Notes: generated from the sequence alone by a model not told the origin. A DNA stretch of 64,000 nt from Dichomitus squalens LYAD-421 SS1 (GCF_000275845.1 NW_006766952.1:1-64000); one strand, 5' to 3'; positions 1 through 12,458 are shown, counted from the first letter of the stretch. Numbers and translations are program-made.

Positions 1-473
1 ATTTCGATTGGCTCAGGGTGTCCCTCCAAGTAGTGTCGATATTCTTCCAATGCTCGGATGATGGCTAAGAGCTCCTTGTCGTAGATCTCGTAGTTGCGCT
101 CGTGAATATTGAGGGACTTGGAGTAGAAGGCGACCGGGTGCCATAGCTTATCTTCTCCAAGTTGTTCCAGAACTGCCCCTGTTGCGAAGTCGGATGAGTC
201 TGTCTCCAGCCTGTATGGAGCTGTGTCGTTCGGGATCTGAAGAATTGGGGCTGTCGTAAACGCGGTCTTGAGTCCTTCGAAGGCCTGTTCTTGTTCCTCT
301 CCCCATTGCCACTGAATGTCCTTGCACGTGAGCTTAGTGAGCGGTCGGGCAATCTTGGCAAAGTCCTTGATGAAACGCCGATAGAAGTTGGCTAGTCCGA
401 GGAAAGCTTGAACGTGTTTGACCTTGGTCGGAGTAGGCCATTCTTTGACACCTTGCACCTTAGACTCGTCCAT
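1..473 (-). mobile_element. Ty3/gypsy retrotransposon pol fragment (reverse transcriptase end to RNase H)
   Basis: An open frame of about 157 codons runs off the left window edge. It reads as the end of the reverse transcriptase and the start of the RNase H domain of a Ty3/gypsy (Metaviridae) polyprotein. Visible motifs are MDESKVQGVKEWPTPTKV, the FLGLANFYRRFIKDFAKIA connection motif and the RNase H start ETDSSDFATGAVLEQL followed by HPVAFYSKSL and NYEIYDKELLAI. Upstream of position 473 the frame hits a stop (TAG) after four codons, and the expected RT catalytic core (YxDD region) is absent, so the 5' side is truncated. No LTR can be assigned within the window. It is therefore a dead or partial copy unless the missing part lies outside the window. 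The element type is confident; its completeness to the left is unknown. Confidence 0.88.
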
Positions 474-854
474 GGAGATTGAATCCTATCCCAGGGAAAC
501 TGGAACCAAGCCCCTTGGTTCCGGGTTTTCCGTGGAACAAGGGCCATAGTGCCGCAACGAGGTCATTTCACCTAAAACAAACTGGTGACCCAGGTGCCCC
601 ACAGCCTCCCCCATGACCTCCAGTTGGTTTAAAGACAATTGCTCTAGCTGTTGGGAAGTTGTGGACCTTGTTCCATTCTTACAGGTTTCAGACTTTCCAA
701 TACTTGGCTGTTTGAGCTAGAACACGAAGTCATATTCCCACATACGTACTCCAAATGTACAGGAGATACATGACTAGCTATTTTGTACAACAGAACCGAC
801 GTCCACTTCTGGCTGCCGTCCTCGCCCTCGCCCTAATCAAAGGCCGCGCGCGAC
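474..854. other. Spacer between the retroelement scrap and the FPP synthase 3' end
   Basis: No coding signal was recognised. The stretch next to the retroelement (about 480-650) may be insertion-associated sequence, but no LTR ends or target-site duplication could be found by eye. The last part is the probable 3' UTR of the neighbouring gene. Confidence 0.4.
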
Positions 855-2223
855 TCACTTCTGCCTCTTGTAGATCTTGTCGAGGAACACCTTAAACACT
901 TCCCTCTTCAACTTCACGTCGCCCGCGCCGACGTCCGCACCCTCGGTAGGGATAGTCTCGATGAGACCTATGATTCGCTCGTACGCACCCTCTTCATACT
1001 CGGCGTACCTCTTCCGAATGCCAATCTCCTCGTACAGCGCCTTCACACGCGCTTCGGCTGCCTTATCCTTCACGCCGTAGTTCTCGTCGAGGACCTTCCG
1101 TTGCGCAGGGGTCGCAATCGCGAGCGCGGTGTTAACACACCATGAACACTTGTTGTCGATGATGTCCGTGCCGACCTTACCGAGTACCTCCGGAGGCGCA
1201 GCGAAGTCGAGGAAGTCGTCCTGGACTTGGAAGTACTCGCCAAGCGGGACAAGAATCTTCTGCGCGAGCTCGTAGGGGTCGTTCGTCAATGAGTGGGGAA
1301 TGCCACACATGTACATGGCGAGGGCGACGGGGAGATAGAAGGAGTAGTAGGCGGTCTTGAAGATGACAATCTTCTGGTGCCTACACGCGCAGATGGAGAT
1401 TAGTACACGCAAAAGAGATGGAGAAGACTACATACTTGTCAAGCGAGAACTTGTTTAAGTCGACGTTGTCCTCGGGGGCAGTGATGAGGTCGATAAGCTG
1501 GCCGATATCGGTCTGGAAAGTTGTGTGGTGGAAAACGTCGAGGAGGTACACGTAGTACGGCTCGGAGCGGAAGTGCTTCTTGAGGAGATAGTAGATGGAG
1601 CCTTCCAGCAGATATGCGTCATTGATAGCAAGCAAGTTCACGCCCTCAACGCGGTACCAGCATGGTTGTCCACGGCGAGTAATCGACTGGTCCATCATGT
1701 CGTCCGAGACGAGGTAGTAGGCCTGAAGCTGTGAGGGAAGCCTGTGGTCAGCATCCATGCGTGTGCGAACCTGATTATGAGTTGGGAAGGACAAGCCTTA
1801 TGGACACGAGGAGTACGGGTAACGGAGGGGAGAACGCGCAGGCAGACACAGGAGAAGACAATCGAGCGTAAGAGACTCACGAACTCGACACCCCAGCCGA
1901 GAAGAGCAGCCTTGAAGTACTCGTCGTCGGTGAGCTTCCGTCCCTTGAGGATCTCAACGGAGTCGACAACAGACATCCCACGGTTGAGCTTCCCGCCTGT
2001 GACGTTGTAGTCGAGATTCTGTGGGTAGCATCCGGCGGACGTGCCAAGCCGTGATCAGGACGGGTGCTAAACGGGAAAAGCATATACGAGAACGCACGCG
2101 CTGGAACCAAGTAATTGCATCCTCCGGCATGCCCTCCTGCTCAAGATAGCCAAGGAGCTCGTCGCGGAGGATAGGGAAGATGCTCTCAAACTTCTGTCTC
2201 TTCTGTGCCTTAGCGTCGGCCAT
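855..2223 (-). CDS. ERG20: Farnesyl diphosphate synthase
   Basis: Cytosolic trans-prenyltransferase that condenses IPP with DMAPP and then GPP to make FPP, the precursor of ergosterol, dolichol, ubiquinone side chains, farnesylated proteins and sesquiterpenes. Four exons (2223-2098, 2018-1881, 1728-1436, 1380-855) keep frame and give 360 residues, close to the usual 350. The first Asp-rich motif DDMMD is at residues 97-101 and the second, DDFLD, at 240-244. Tyr-Tyr sits five and four residues before the first motif, the aromatic pair that restricts product length to C15 in eukaryotic FPP synthases. The C-terminus ends in basic residues (KIYKRQK). The start at MADAKAQ is followed directly by the conserved helix. 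Nothing is missing, so the gene looks functional. It is transcribed away from the flavin reductase gene across a 1.8 kb spacer. Identity is very secure; the FPP rather than GGPP product is inferred from the aromatic pair. Confidence 0.97.
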
Positions 2224-4053
2224 TATGCGTCCGATAGGTGCGTAGCGCGGTGTACAGTAAGGTAAAGGTGGGATCGGCAGCGGAGCGAAGGAAGGGCGAG
2301 CTGTTGCAAGTGCGATGGAGAGGAGGAGCCTGGTGCGAAGTTGCTTATGTAGCTAGACGAGGAACAAGAGGACTACAAGATGGCACGACATCGTTAACGA
2401 ATCGATGACTGGGTATAAGGAGCTGCCCACCTGGAGTGGGGGGGGGCGCTTCGAATACGACCGCCGTAAATCCAAAAGTGGGGGGGCGCTTGCTATCCAT
2501 TTCTCCTTCTATCGCCATCGGACTTAAGCTCCGCTCTGTCACTATCGCTGCGTCTTGATGTTGGCCGCCCGATGAATGCGGGCTGGCTAGTTGCGAATGC
2601 GCCGCCCATGCATGCTGCGTTTGGGCCGGAGGAAACCCATCGCAGTAGGGGCGGCTTATCAAATGAAGTGCGGCGAGGGCAACGTCAAACTAGTTTGCCA
2701 GTAGCATGGATGGAGAAATGCCTGTTGAGCAATAATCATAATCAGATGGCCGGGGGGCTAACCATGCAATGGTCCGCGTGTGGATAGTTTTATATGCAGC
2801 GTTCTGTAAGTGGAACCGAAGACGGCGCGCCAGTAGCTAAAGTTGCATTTATCAAAAGGTAGCTTCCTACAGAAGAGTCAGATGGCAACTGACCAGAGAC
2901 TGCGGGTAACGGTAGTGAAAACATGCAAGGACCTCTCAAGCTGGCCAGGCGGTCGATGGCGAGACGCTCGCCTGGGGCTTCTGCACGAACGGGCCCTGAA
3001 AACAACGCAGCTGATCTGCTGACTTCGTTGTGAGACTGCAACGCCCGAGGAAACCAGCGACAGGACGCCAACACAGACATGGAAGAGCTTTGAGGGAAGT
3101 GTTCGAATACCGGTCGAACAGAGAAAGGGGTCTGTCGTAAGCGATTGCAGGACGACATAAATGAGAGACCAAGCATTCCGCAAAGCGATAGAGGAGAACG
3201 AGCGGTCGTAGCAAAAGGTGTGGGAGGAAAGCGGGCGGCTAGCGTCGTCATCGAGAGTCGAAGGTCGGTCGGTGGCAAGCGGACTGGTGGGCTCAATATT
3301 CAATGCTGTTGATCGACGAGAGGGCACCCGACGCAGGCCGTACTCCGCGGCCGTGAGAATGGTAGAGCCTACCGTAGAGGGTTCGAGCAGACCGACCATG
3401 GTGACTTACCGACCGGTCGCCCGACCGGCACATCGCTGTCGCTGAGTCAACGGCCGTCGCACTCTGGAATGTAAATTTCACTCGATACTTGCCTCCGCAT
3501 CCTTTCCGAGCCGCCAACAACACCCACGCTGCACAGCGACCGCTCTTTGAAAGTCGTGAAGACAGCTATGCATATGCGATGATCCTTCCTGGTTATCGCC
3601 GTTGTGGTGTATATCCGAGCTTGACGACTCTAGTCGACCGCTCAGCCAGGCTCTCGCCCGCAGACAAGCAACTGGTTTGGACTACTTGAGCTGATGTCTG
3701 GCGAGTCGACGTCTACCAGCTGCTGAATGAGCGTGGAGCCTTACTCAGCCAGGCCGAATTTCACCTCCTATCGGTAATGGTATGTCGTTCTCGCGGCTGT
3801 TATTGTATTTTCCAGCCTACCAGCCGTCTAGCCGTTTCTATGTTCTTCGCGTTTCTCATCGAAACGCATTTCAGCACGCTGATTCATCCTCATCCTGCGA
3901 CATCGGCCCAGGCAGCCGAACGATGCTGAGATACCATGGATATCGACCATATATATCCCGCCATCGCGATCACCCTCTCTCGTGCCAAGTCCATCCCTCC
4001 TTTCTTCTCATCGCTTGTAGCTTTGCCCCATCGCATCCTATCAGCACCTTACC
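2224..4053. promoter_or_regulatory. Divergent intergenic region between FPP synthase and the flavin reductase
   Basis: 1.8 kb that should hold both promoters and 5' UTRs. Open frames on the minus strand (2878-3399 and 2790-3296) show no recognisable domain, no signal peptide and no supporting splice pattern, so they are not called. A G-run motif GGGGGGCGCTT occurs at 2441-2451 and again at 2481-2491. Confidence 0.4.
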
Positions 4054-5557
4054 ATGGTCGGCACTGCTGTCCTCCACAATGCTCCAGCGCCCGGCGTACC
4101 GTATTTCGTACCCTTGGTACACCCGCCAGCCGGTACCGCGGTTGACCCACAACCGGATGGAAAAGAAATCCCAAGTCTATTCAAGCCTCTTACAATTCGT
4201 GGAGTAACGTTCCCGAACCGCATTTGGGTGAGTATCTCTCCAGACTTGCGTGTATGCGTCTGTGGTGGTCCTTTGTGTAAGTGTTGCTGATCAGACCATC
4301 CTCCTGTAGCTTTCTCCCTTATGCCAGTACTCGTCTGAGAATGGTCTTATCGGTCCGTGGCAGTTCGCCCATCGTGCGTCATTTCATCTCTTCTGCCGCA
4401 ATGCATCTTGACGCCCTTGCCCGAAGTTGGCGGAATCTTCACTCGCGGACCCGGCCTCACCGTAGTCGAAGCGACCGCCGTTGCCCCCGAGGGTCGTATC
4501 TCCCCTGAAGATGCTGGGATTTGGACGGATGAGCAAGCGGCGGCTTGGGCAAAGATCGTCGAGTTCGCGCACTCCCAGAACCAGAAGATCGCGATTCAGC
4601 TCGCCCACGCCGGTCGCAAAGCTTCGACGCTCGCGCCGTTCATCCATATGGGCGCGCCTGCATTAGAGCATCAAGGCGGGTGGCCCGATGAGGTAGTCGG
4701 CCCGAGCGCGGTCCCGTACGCTGATGGTTGGATCGTACCGAAGGAACTGACGAAGGAGGGGATCAAGAAGATCGTCACAGCTTTCGTCAACGCTGCGAAG
4801 CGGGCGGTGAAGGCTGGCTTCGACGTGATTGAGATCCACGGCGCGCACGGGTACCTCATCAGCGAGTTCTTGAGCCCCGTTGCGAACAAACGCACAGACG
4901 AGTATGGTGGCAGTTTCGAGAACCGCATCCGGCTTGCAGTTGAGGTTGTCGACGCCGTCCGCGGCGTCATCCCGCCCACTACGCCTCTCCTCTTCCGGTA
5001 CGTCGTTCATTGCTTTCCAGCTGTCGCCCACTTCTTACAAATATTTGATTTGGATAGCGTATCCGGAACTGACTGGCTCGAGAATGTGCTCCCGGCAGAG
5101 GAGTCATGGCGCTCGGAAGACACTGTCAAGCTCGCAGCCGTTCTCGCCGAGCATGGCGTAGACCTCCTCGACGTTTCGTCCTCCGGAAACAGCCCTCTGC
5201 AACAAATCAAGGGTGTCCCCGGGTACCAAGTACCGTTCGCTGAGGCAGTCAAGAAGGCACACGGTGACAAGATTCTCGTGTCAACAGTCGGCAGTATACA
5301 CGAGGGCAAGTTTGCTCAGAGTATCCTCGACGAGGTACGCTTCTTTGCCACGGCAAGATGCTCCTTGACCGGCTGACGGTGTATCGCGGATGGTAATCTA
5401 GGGGAAGGCCGATGTCATCTTTGTGGGGCGCCTGTTCCAGAAGAACCCCGGACTGGTCTGGTCGTTTGCAGACGACCTTGGGGTTGACATCCGACAGACG
5501 GGTCAGATTGAGTGGGGTTTCCGAGGACGCGGCAAGCCGGCCGACAAGAAGCAGTAA
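4054..5557 (+). CDS. NADH:flavin oxidoreductase, Old Yellow Enzyme (YqjM-like class)
   Basis: FMN-dependent ene-reductase that uses NAD(P)H to reduce activated C=C bonds of enals, enones and similar electrophiles. Five exons (4054-4227, 4310-4373, 4427-4997, 5058-5334, 5402-5557) stay in frame for 413 residues. The N-terminal strand FKPLTIRGVTFPNRIW leads into LSPLCQYSSENG, where the Cys matches the redox-tuning Cys of YqjM-type enzymes rather than classical OYE. QLAHAGRKAS and IHGAHGYLISEFLSP carry the substrate-binding and FMN-binding His residues, and NKRTDEYGGSFENR is the family signature. ADVIFVGRLFQKNPGLVW near the C-terminus is the phosphate-binding end of the barrel. The intron at 4374-4426 is only 53 nt and its acceptor (CCGAAG) is supported by frame and homology (FAHLGGIFTRGPG). 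Physiological substrate unknown. Confidence 0.94.
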
Positions 5558-5858
5558 TGCGCCGTCTCACGATATTGTAGAGTATTGTCTGATACAGGTA
5601 TATAGCTAGTGACGAGCTTAGTATCAGCTCAGAACGATTACCAGACCAAGTCGGCGGCCACATTGTAGCCTCGCTGCGTTGGCATCAATCTTTAATATCA
5701 CCATTCGGGAGTGAAACAGCTGCAGTGGTACGAGCGTGATACTCAAGTGGTCGGCACCTATCCATCAGGACGTCATACCATGTCTCCCGTAACATAGCCG
5801 TAACACGATAGAATACTTGGAGACGAGTACAAAGACGAACCGTGCGTAACCGAAGAGA
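5558..5858. other. Convergent 3' spacer
   Basis: About 300 bp between the stop codons of the flavin reductase (plus) and the PQ-loop protein (minus). It contains the 3' UTRs; nothing else was recognised. Confidence 0.5.
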
Positions 5859-6866
5859 CTAGTCGACCTTCCTCGACCACCTCCTGTTGCTAGGGCGTGG
5901 GCTTGCGCGACCTCCGGGGGACGCAGGAGGAATGACGACCTCGACCTTCTGCGGAGGAGTCCAGTGGGTCCGCGCCTTCTCGGAAATACCAACATGACCT
6001 ATCTCGATCTCTTCCTTCTCATCCTTACCCCAGTACAGCCACAATTGGACGCCGAGAACGATGTTGAGGGCAAGGGCGAGGGCGAAGCCTGCGGCAACAA
6101 TGGGATCGCCGACCTCCTGAGCGGTCGTGAAGAGACGCGCGAGGCATCCGCCAATCTGTGAGATGACAGCGAAGGCAGAAAGCTGGCCGGTGCTCTGAGC
6201 GCGGTAGTTCTGGCGGATCTGGGGAAGTTTGGAGAAGAGGGAAAGGGGCAGAGTCGCGAGCTGGAAGAGCGCGATAGTAGATGTGGGAAAGATAGCAAGC
6301 GGGATGGCGGTTGCGATCGTAGCTTGTGCGGCCAGGATGACGCGCTGACGGGGGGAACGAGACGCAAGGATGTTTGGAGGGTTATAGTGCACGATGAGGG
6401 CGGTGATGATGACGTTCTGGATAGTGAGGAATAGGTTTTCGCCATAGGTCGAGAAGGGGAAATTGTTGCGGTACGCGTATGCAAGGGTGATAGCATAGGC
6501 AAGCGTCTCGAGCACATAAGCCGTCAGGGAGAGACCACGCGCTGAGCGTGCGGATATAACTACAAACAGAACTCAGGTTAAGAGGCGGGCTCGGAAGACA
6601 AGAGGGGTTGCGACGCACTAAGAAGCAACTGAGGCACCTTCATGATGGAGCCGCCAACCACTATACCCAGCCCAAGACCTTTCGAAATCGAGTACTTCAG
6701 ACATTCGACATCACTGAAGTCGAGGTTTTCGACAATGGAAGTGTAGCATTTCTGGACGGTGTTTGAGAGCGGACGTGCGGGCAGCGGATTAGAGTCATAC
6801 CTGGCCGACTATGGAGACTCCGAAATCTTTGATGAACCAAGGCAAGTTTTGTGCAATGGCGGTCAT
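5859..6866 (-). CDS. MPDU1: Mannose-P-dolichol utilisation defect 1-like PQ-loop protein
   Basis: ER membrane protein of the MPDU1/Lec35 family, needed for use of dolichol-phosphate-mannose and -glucose in N-glycan, GPI and O-mannose assembly in animals. Three exons (6866-6801, 6751-6619, 6559-5859) give 299 residues. Two PQ-loop repeats are visible: KVPQLLLIISARSARGLSLT in the first half and KLPQIRQNYRAQSTGQLSAF in the second, each followed by hydrophobic helices. The cytoplasmic tail is rich in Pro, Arg and Ser. The start MTAIAQNLPWF is chosen because an in-frame upstream Met would overlap the divergent eIF3e gene. Only 227 bp separate the two start codons, so a shared bidirectional promoter is likely. 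Biochemical role in fungi is inferred from animal homologues. Confidence 0.93.
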
Positions 6867-7093
6867 GGTGCCGCGGGCAAAGGAGGGGATGTGGTCAGGA
6901 CGAGGACGAGGGCAGGACTGAGGATGCGGACCATAGCGCCCAACCGCTGCAGGCGGACGTGTCGCGCGCGGCTGTCCACGTGCATCTACGTCCCGATATG
7001 GAAGCACATTTTTCGGGCTGTCGCCAACGGCGAGCTCACTCTCGACCTCGACGAGCAACTCCCGTCCTCCATCTGCCTCCTCTCCTCTCCAAA

Positions 7094-8684
7094 ATGGCCG
7101 AATACGACCTCACGAGAACGATCATCCCCTACTGCGACCGCCATCTGGTCTTCCCCCTCCTTGCCCATCTTGCCGAGAGCGATCTTTTCCCCGTCGAGCA
7201 AGTACAGGCCGCTCAGTATGAACTCGCCAAGGAGACCAACATGGTGGACTATGCCGTCAGCTTGTTTGAGCAGACGCATCCCGATGAGCCTATCCCTTCA
7301 GGTGCGTATACATCCACGCATATTCTTCCAACCCTCTAATATGTCTCAGAGTTCGCCGAGAAGCGGGAAAAGGCCGTCTCCACCAACGAGCAGCTACAGC
7401 AGGAGGCCCAGGCTGTATTAGATGTGATCGAGAACCCCGAGGTCGCTCAAGCCCTCCGTCAAGACAAGAACCAAAACTTGCAGTTCCTGCGAGACCATTA
7501 CAATGTGAGCTCCATGTCGTCCTCCGTCCGCGACGTTTCTATATCTATGTGTAGGTCACGCTCGATCAAATCACCGCTCTATACAACTTCGGCAAGTTCC
7601 AATACTCCTATGGTAATTACAGTGGTGCCGCCGATTACCTCTATCACTTCCGTGTCCTCTCCACCGACCCCGACCTCACTATTTCCGCCCATTGGGGTAA
7701 GCTCGCGTGCGACATCCTTACTGGTAAGTGGGACGTTGCACTTGAAGAGCTCAACTCCCTTCGCGATGCTATCGACTCGCGTGCCCCTTCCCATCCCCAA
7801 TTTGCTACTCCTTCATCTGGCGCCGCCGATCCCGCTCTCGCGCAACTCCACTCTCGCACCTGGCTCCTCCACTGGTCCCTCTTCGTCTATTTCAACCACC
7901 CCCAGGGTCGCACCCTACTCCTCGAGACCTTCTTGGCCCCTACCTACCTGAACACCATCCAGACCTCTTCACCATGGATCCTCCGGTATCTTGCGACGGC
8001 CGCCGTCCTTTCGCGCAAGTCCGCGTCTGGGGCGCTTTCGTCGCGCGTTCGTCACTCGATTCGCGAGATTGTCAAGGTTATCCAGATGGAAGAATATCAG
8101 TACCAAGATCCTGTCACGCAGTTCCTCAAGGAACTGTACGTGGAGTTTGACTTCGAAGCCGCGCAGAAGGAGCTCAGCAAAGCCGAAGTCGTCGTTTCAA
8201 ATGACTTCTTCTTGGGCGAATTCCGGGAAGATTTCATGGACAACGCGCGGTATCTCATCAGCGAGGCGTATTGTCGTATACACGAGCGCATAGACATCGG
8301 GTGAGTATTCTTCTCCGTCTCTCCAGTCAAAGACTCACGAAAGCTCTCTCTCAGTGACCTCTCCGAACGTCTTAACCTCTCGCGCGATGAAGGCGAGAAA
8401 TGGATTGTGAACCTTATCCGCGAAACGCGTATGGGTGCGGATGCCAAGATCGACCTTGAGAAGGTACGCCTACCCTCTTCATTCCGCTCAACATTACTCT
8501 CACCACACGTATCCAGAACGTTATCGAGATTCATCGCCCACCTCTTCCAATCTACCAATCTATCATCGAGAAGACGCGTGGACTCGCCTTCCGCACGCAA
8601 GCTCTCGGCGCAGCGATGTCGCGGACACAGCAGCCACTAGGTGCACCAGACGCTGCGCAGCCAACAGTCGTCGAGGCACAGTGA
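7094..8684 (+). CDS. INT6: Eukaryotic translation initiation factor 3 subunit E (INT6)
   Basis: PCI-domain subunit of the eIF3 complex, which scaffolds the 43S pre-initiation complex. Five exons (7094-7301, 7350-7504, 7555-8300, 8355-8463, 8517-8684) give 461 residues, the expected size. The N-terminus [20 protein letters not shown] is the diagnostic eIF3e start. The long exon 3 carries the helical repeats ([33 protein letters not shown]), and the C-terminal half holds the PCI module ([20 protein letters not shown], then [20 protein letters not shown]). Introns are 47-53 nt. It is divergent from MPDU1 with a 227 bp spacer. Identity is secure. Confidence 0.96.
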
Positions 8685-10027
8685 CAGTGAACGCTCATTC
8701 CTTGTGAGGGTATGATATGGTGCGCAGGCAATATCTCTTGAGACTTGTATTGTAGCCTATACCATCTGTATCGGCCACATTCTGTCAAGCACGCTTTCGT
8801 TGTAGCAGTATACATCCGTCGTTTGTCTTTTTCGCTGACGATGACTTCGAGGCCGCATCACAGGCCAGCACTACGTGTTCCTTGGCCAAGACACTCTACC
8901 AATCGTTAATCCTCTTTTTATTCTTTTTGGGGGGCGCTTCGTGCCGTCGTTCTCAGTGGTCCCAAGAGGGCATGTCGTGAGGAGCGATTCGGCGTTAATC
9001 CTCTTGTCTCGAGCTTATCGTTAATAGCAATGTAAGTCACAAATCCTCGGCGGCGCTCTGTGCGTCTCTACTTGTCCGCTCCGGAGGGCTAATGAATGTG
9101 CGATGAAGAGTCGAAAGAGCACATCTCAGGAGCAAAACAAGATGGTCCTCAGGTGCGTGCGCACATCGACCGCTTCTTCGTTCCTGGTGTAGGAATCGCA
9201 ATCTCCCGTCGCAATAACCTGTCATCCAGCTCCCTGTTCCATATGAGAGATCTGTCTCCCTTCGACATTTCCGCGCTTGGGCGTAAGCATTACTGACAGT
9301 GGGGTCTACACTGCACTTTTCCTATGCCCTGGTCCGTGCAACATCCATCTGGTTGGACGGTGCCAGTCCCTCCTGGAGATGGAGGGAATCGCCGTGTCTC
9401 CCAACTGGCAAGAGCAGGCCTTACATCCAGATGTTCTCAGGAGACGCGAATCCGAGGTCGGCGCTGGTACCTTTCATAGGATCCAGATTGAACTAGGCAT
9501 ACGCGAGGAATGGATGAGGGACGGTTGGCTGAAACAATGAGTACCCTAAATCAACAGGCGCCGGCTAGGCCCCCGCGTCCTTCCGAGTCGTGAATGCGAA
9601 GGCATAGCAGAGACCGTCCCCATCACGTTTCCTCCTGGCACTTCATCCCTGTGCTCGCGTAGCAGTCGTTCGACGTAGGATTTCCCAACGAGCGGAGATG
9701 GACGATCCAGCTAGATCACAGCGTCGCATCCCCAGCAGACGAGCCTCGACTTCACAGGACGTACGTGCTAGGCGTGGAGATTGCTTACACTCCGTCTTCT
9801 AAGGAAAGCGCACCACCCCACGAGGGTACTGCGACTACACATGCCCTGCTCGCCGAGTATTGGGCTCCCCTCTTCGTCGTGGTGGATCCATCCTGGTCTG
9901 TAAGAAGTCTCAGTCTCTCTGTTTGGTCAGGACTCGGCCATGTACTTGCAGCGGGATCGACAGCTTAGTCGATTCTGACAGGACTCTGGCTTGTGTGGTG
10001 GCTCGCCTGACATAAGGTGAAGAAAAT
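8685..10027. other. 1.3 kb spacer without a recognised gene
   Basis: Open frames such as 9277-9540 (plus) have no recognisable domain and no consistent splice partners. A third GGGGGGCGCTT copy lies at 8929-8939. The stretch may hold an unrecognised multi-exon gene, but I cannot support one. Confidence 0.3.
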
Positions 10028-11676
10028 TTAACGAACGCAAACGTCACGAGGCTCCGTATTCTCCGAGAACATCGCCACAACGTCTTCGACATGCTGATGC
10101 GTGCCATGGATGGGGACAGGTCCCTTGTCGAAATGTTCCACGGTGCCTGTGATGGACAGAGATCTTTCGACGGCTATTGGAAGAGCGCCCTTCCTGTATA
10201 GTGGGAGGGCTTCGGACGGCGGGTGCTCTGTTACACCAATAATGCTACTGGGGCGACGTCCACTGACGATCTTGAAGAACATGAATAACGCAGCGAAGCA
10301 GATCTGTTCAATTGTGTCTTCAGTTGATACAATATCGAGATCAGATATAATACCTCGACATACCGCAGAGATATTCACGTAGTACCCAAAGAGGTCCATA
10401 AAGATACCTGTTCCCGACCAGATCATATATCAACCCAGCAAAAGCATTCGGGAAAGCAGCACGAACCGAAATCTGGGACGCCTGGCATCGCACCTCTCAG
10501 TTGAGGAAGGAGCAGAATGTTTGTGAGAGGGAGGAACAGCGCAGACTCCGGGAGTGAGGGTCCGTAGTGCGCACAGACTGCAACCCAAACCATAGCCGCG
10601 GCGAGAACGTAGTTGGTGAGGAAGAGGGTTATTGCAAAGAGCTTGACGCCTTCGCAGCGCTGTAATTCTCCGATCAGCATCGTAGCAACAACTAACAAAA
10701 CAAATAAATGACGAGTTGCCCCAGGACATACACGAATCGAGAAAGTGATATGCAATGCTTCGTCGCTGTTTGATGTTCTCACATGCTCGATCGCATCTAC
10801 CTGTAGATTGTATCCCGACAAGCCAGCGTATAGATGAACGAAGTAGATCGAGAGTGGGGATCCATCGGTGTCGAATGCCCCAATTGTTGTGCTCACGGCG
10901 TAGCGGTCGAATGGGTACCATGCTGAGACGGAGTGCTGCCGTCGCTGCGCCAAGAATTGGCGCTTTGAGATCCAAGTGAAATTATGCGAAGTATCGAATG
11001 TCTCTTGCGATGTGAAACTGCTACCCCTTGTTAGGACGATGTTTTGAGACCAGGTGGTAGCTACTTACTGTATCGCGGACTGATCATCGCGAAGGATGAC
11101 GTTAGACGCATTCCACGCATAGGTGGGATTGCTACAAGGGTGCGTTCAGGAAGGTAGGGCATAAGAGGAAGACAGACACATACTTGTCTACCCATATGTT
11201 GAACGAATCCGACGATTGCCCGCACGTCGCTTGAGGCACCTCCAAAATTGAAGCCGCATCTCCGCCTTCGGGCTGGATAGAACCGGTAGCAGAAGTGGGA
11301 CGACGTCCTGTTGCCCACCAGTTGAGCGTGAGCGTGGACGACGATAGGTCGATGTTTGTGGGAGCCAACGCCAATCCGATCTATCGACGAATACGTCAGC
11401 AACGTTAAAGGAAGGCTGAACTACGCGGGAACAGGCGGACCAACATACCCCCGCGCCGGTGGGGTCAACGTCGACGAGGAATTTGACCCCACTCATGACG
11501 GAGATAATGCTCCCGAACGATATGCCCACGTCCGAAACGAGCACTGCAGCACTGATTGCGCCCAAGAGGAAAGTAACAAGCGTACAGACGACCAGACGTG
11601 GGTGCCTCGCCGGTTGGCCGCGCGTCAGCGGGCTGAGACTACGAAGGGAACTACAAAATCGTCGGCACAAGTCCAT
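10028..11676 (-). CDS. DUF4436-like membrane protein, copy A
   Basis: Fungal integral membrane protein of unknown function. Seven exons (11676-11449, 11380-11184, 11131-11069, 11020-10732, 10659-10467, 10407-10364, 10303-10028) stay in frame for 429 residues. There is one N-terminal membrane helix (about 28-50), then an extracytoplasmic domain with NIDLSSSTLTLNWWATG and the WYPFDRY motif, then three or four helices near the C-terminus: GVKLFAITLFLTNYVLAAAM, LFLPLTNILLLPQLRGAMPG and GIFMDLFGYYVNISA. The YPFD, LTNILLLPQLRxAMPG and FG patterns match what I remember of DUF4436 proteins, but no database check was possible. A paralogue with nearly the same exon structure lies at 21149-22636 in inverse orientation. 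This copy has a longer C-terminal tail. Confidence 0.8.
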
Positions 11677-12458
11677 AGTTGGCGTAGAATTCGAGAATGC
11701 GGCCCAGCTCTGGCAACCAGATGGCTTTTAGTATTACTCTCCTGAGCGAGTCGGGCAACTTAGGATCTCGAGCTTGGCATATTTGACAAGTCCTCCTGGG
11801 TTCAACGTGATAATCAGCATTCTGTGCACCCACACGCCTGTATATTGTCACGCTGCGGGAGCCACAGGGTTGTCCTTTCAATAATGCCTCGCGCGTCAGC
11901 TAGGATGTGAACTCCATGCGCCACGATCACTCATCTAGCCGGCACGTGTATTACTGCTAGACAGACGTCCGAGGTTAGACAAGGTCGGCGCCGTATGAGA
12001 AGAGTTGAGGTCATTTGGCTTACTGTGGACTACTAGCACTGTCATGGTGGAGACCCGCGAGAACGAGAAGCGGTGCTAAACTCCCCGCCTCGGAAGCTGT
12101 TCTCCGGCGCTGTCAAATCACAATTACGTCGAGTCCGAGCAGAAATAACGCTCATCCTGTGCTGTCCACAAGCTGCGCAAAACGGATGGCTCGTTATACA
12201 GTCCTACATGGCATGATCGAATGATCTATACTGAGTACAGGGGAGACAGGATATGACCTTGTAAGTGATCCGGCTTGATAGTAGCTACATCGTAAGGACC
12301 GGAAGTGAATTAGGTAGAGTATCGTCACAATAGCATAACATCGTAGAGCCGACAACAACATACGATAGCGACACGGCGCCCGTTTCATCCCAAGTGACCG
12401 ATGACGAAAAGCAATCCCCACAGAGCCCAGGAAACGTCTGGTGAGATGAAACGTTACG
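11677..12458. other. Spacer upstream of DUF4436-like copy A
   Basis: About 780 bp containing the promoter of copy A and the 3' UTR of the next minus-strand gene. No further gene or repeat was recognised. Confidence 0.4.

Noticed and set aside
2790..3399. Two long overlapping minus-strand open frames upstream of the flavin reductase
   Set aside because: No domain, no splice support and Ser/Arg-rich composition typical of noncoding frames.
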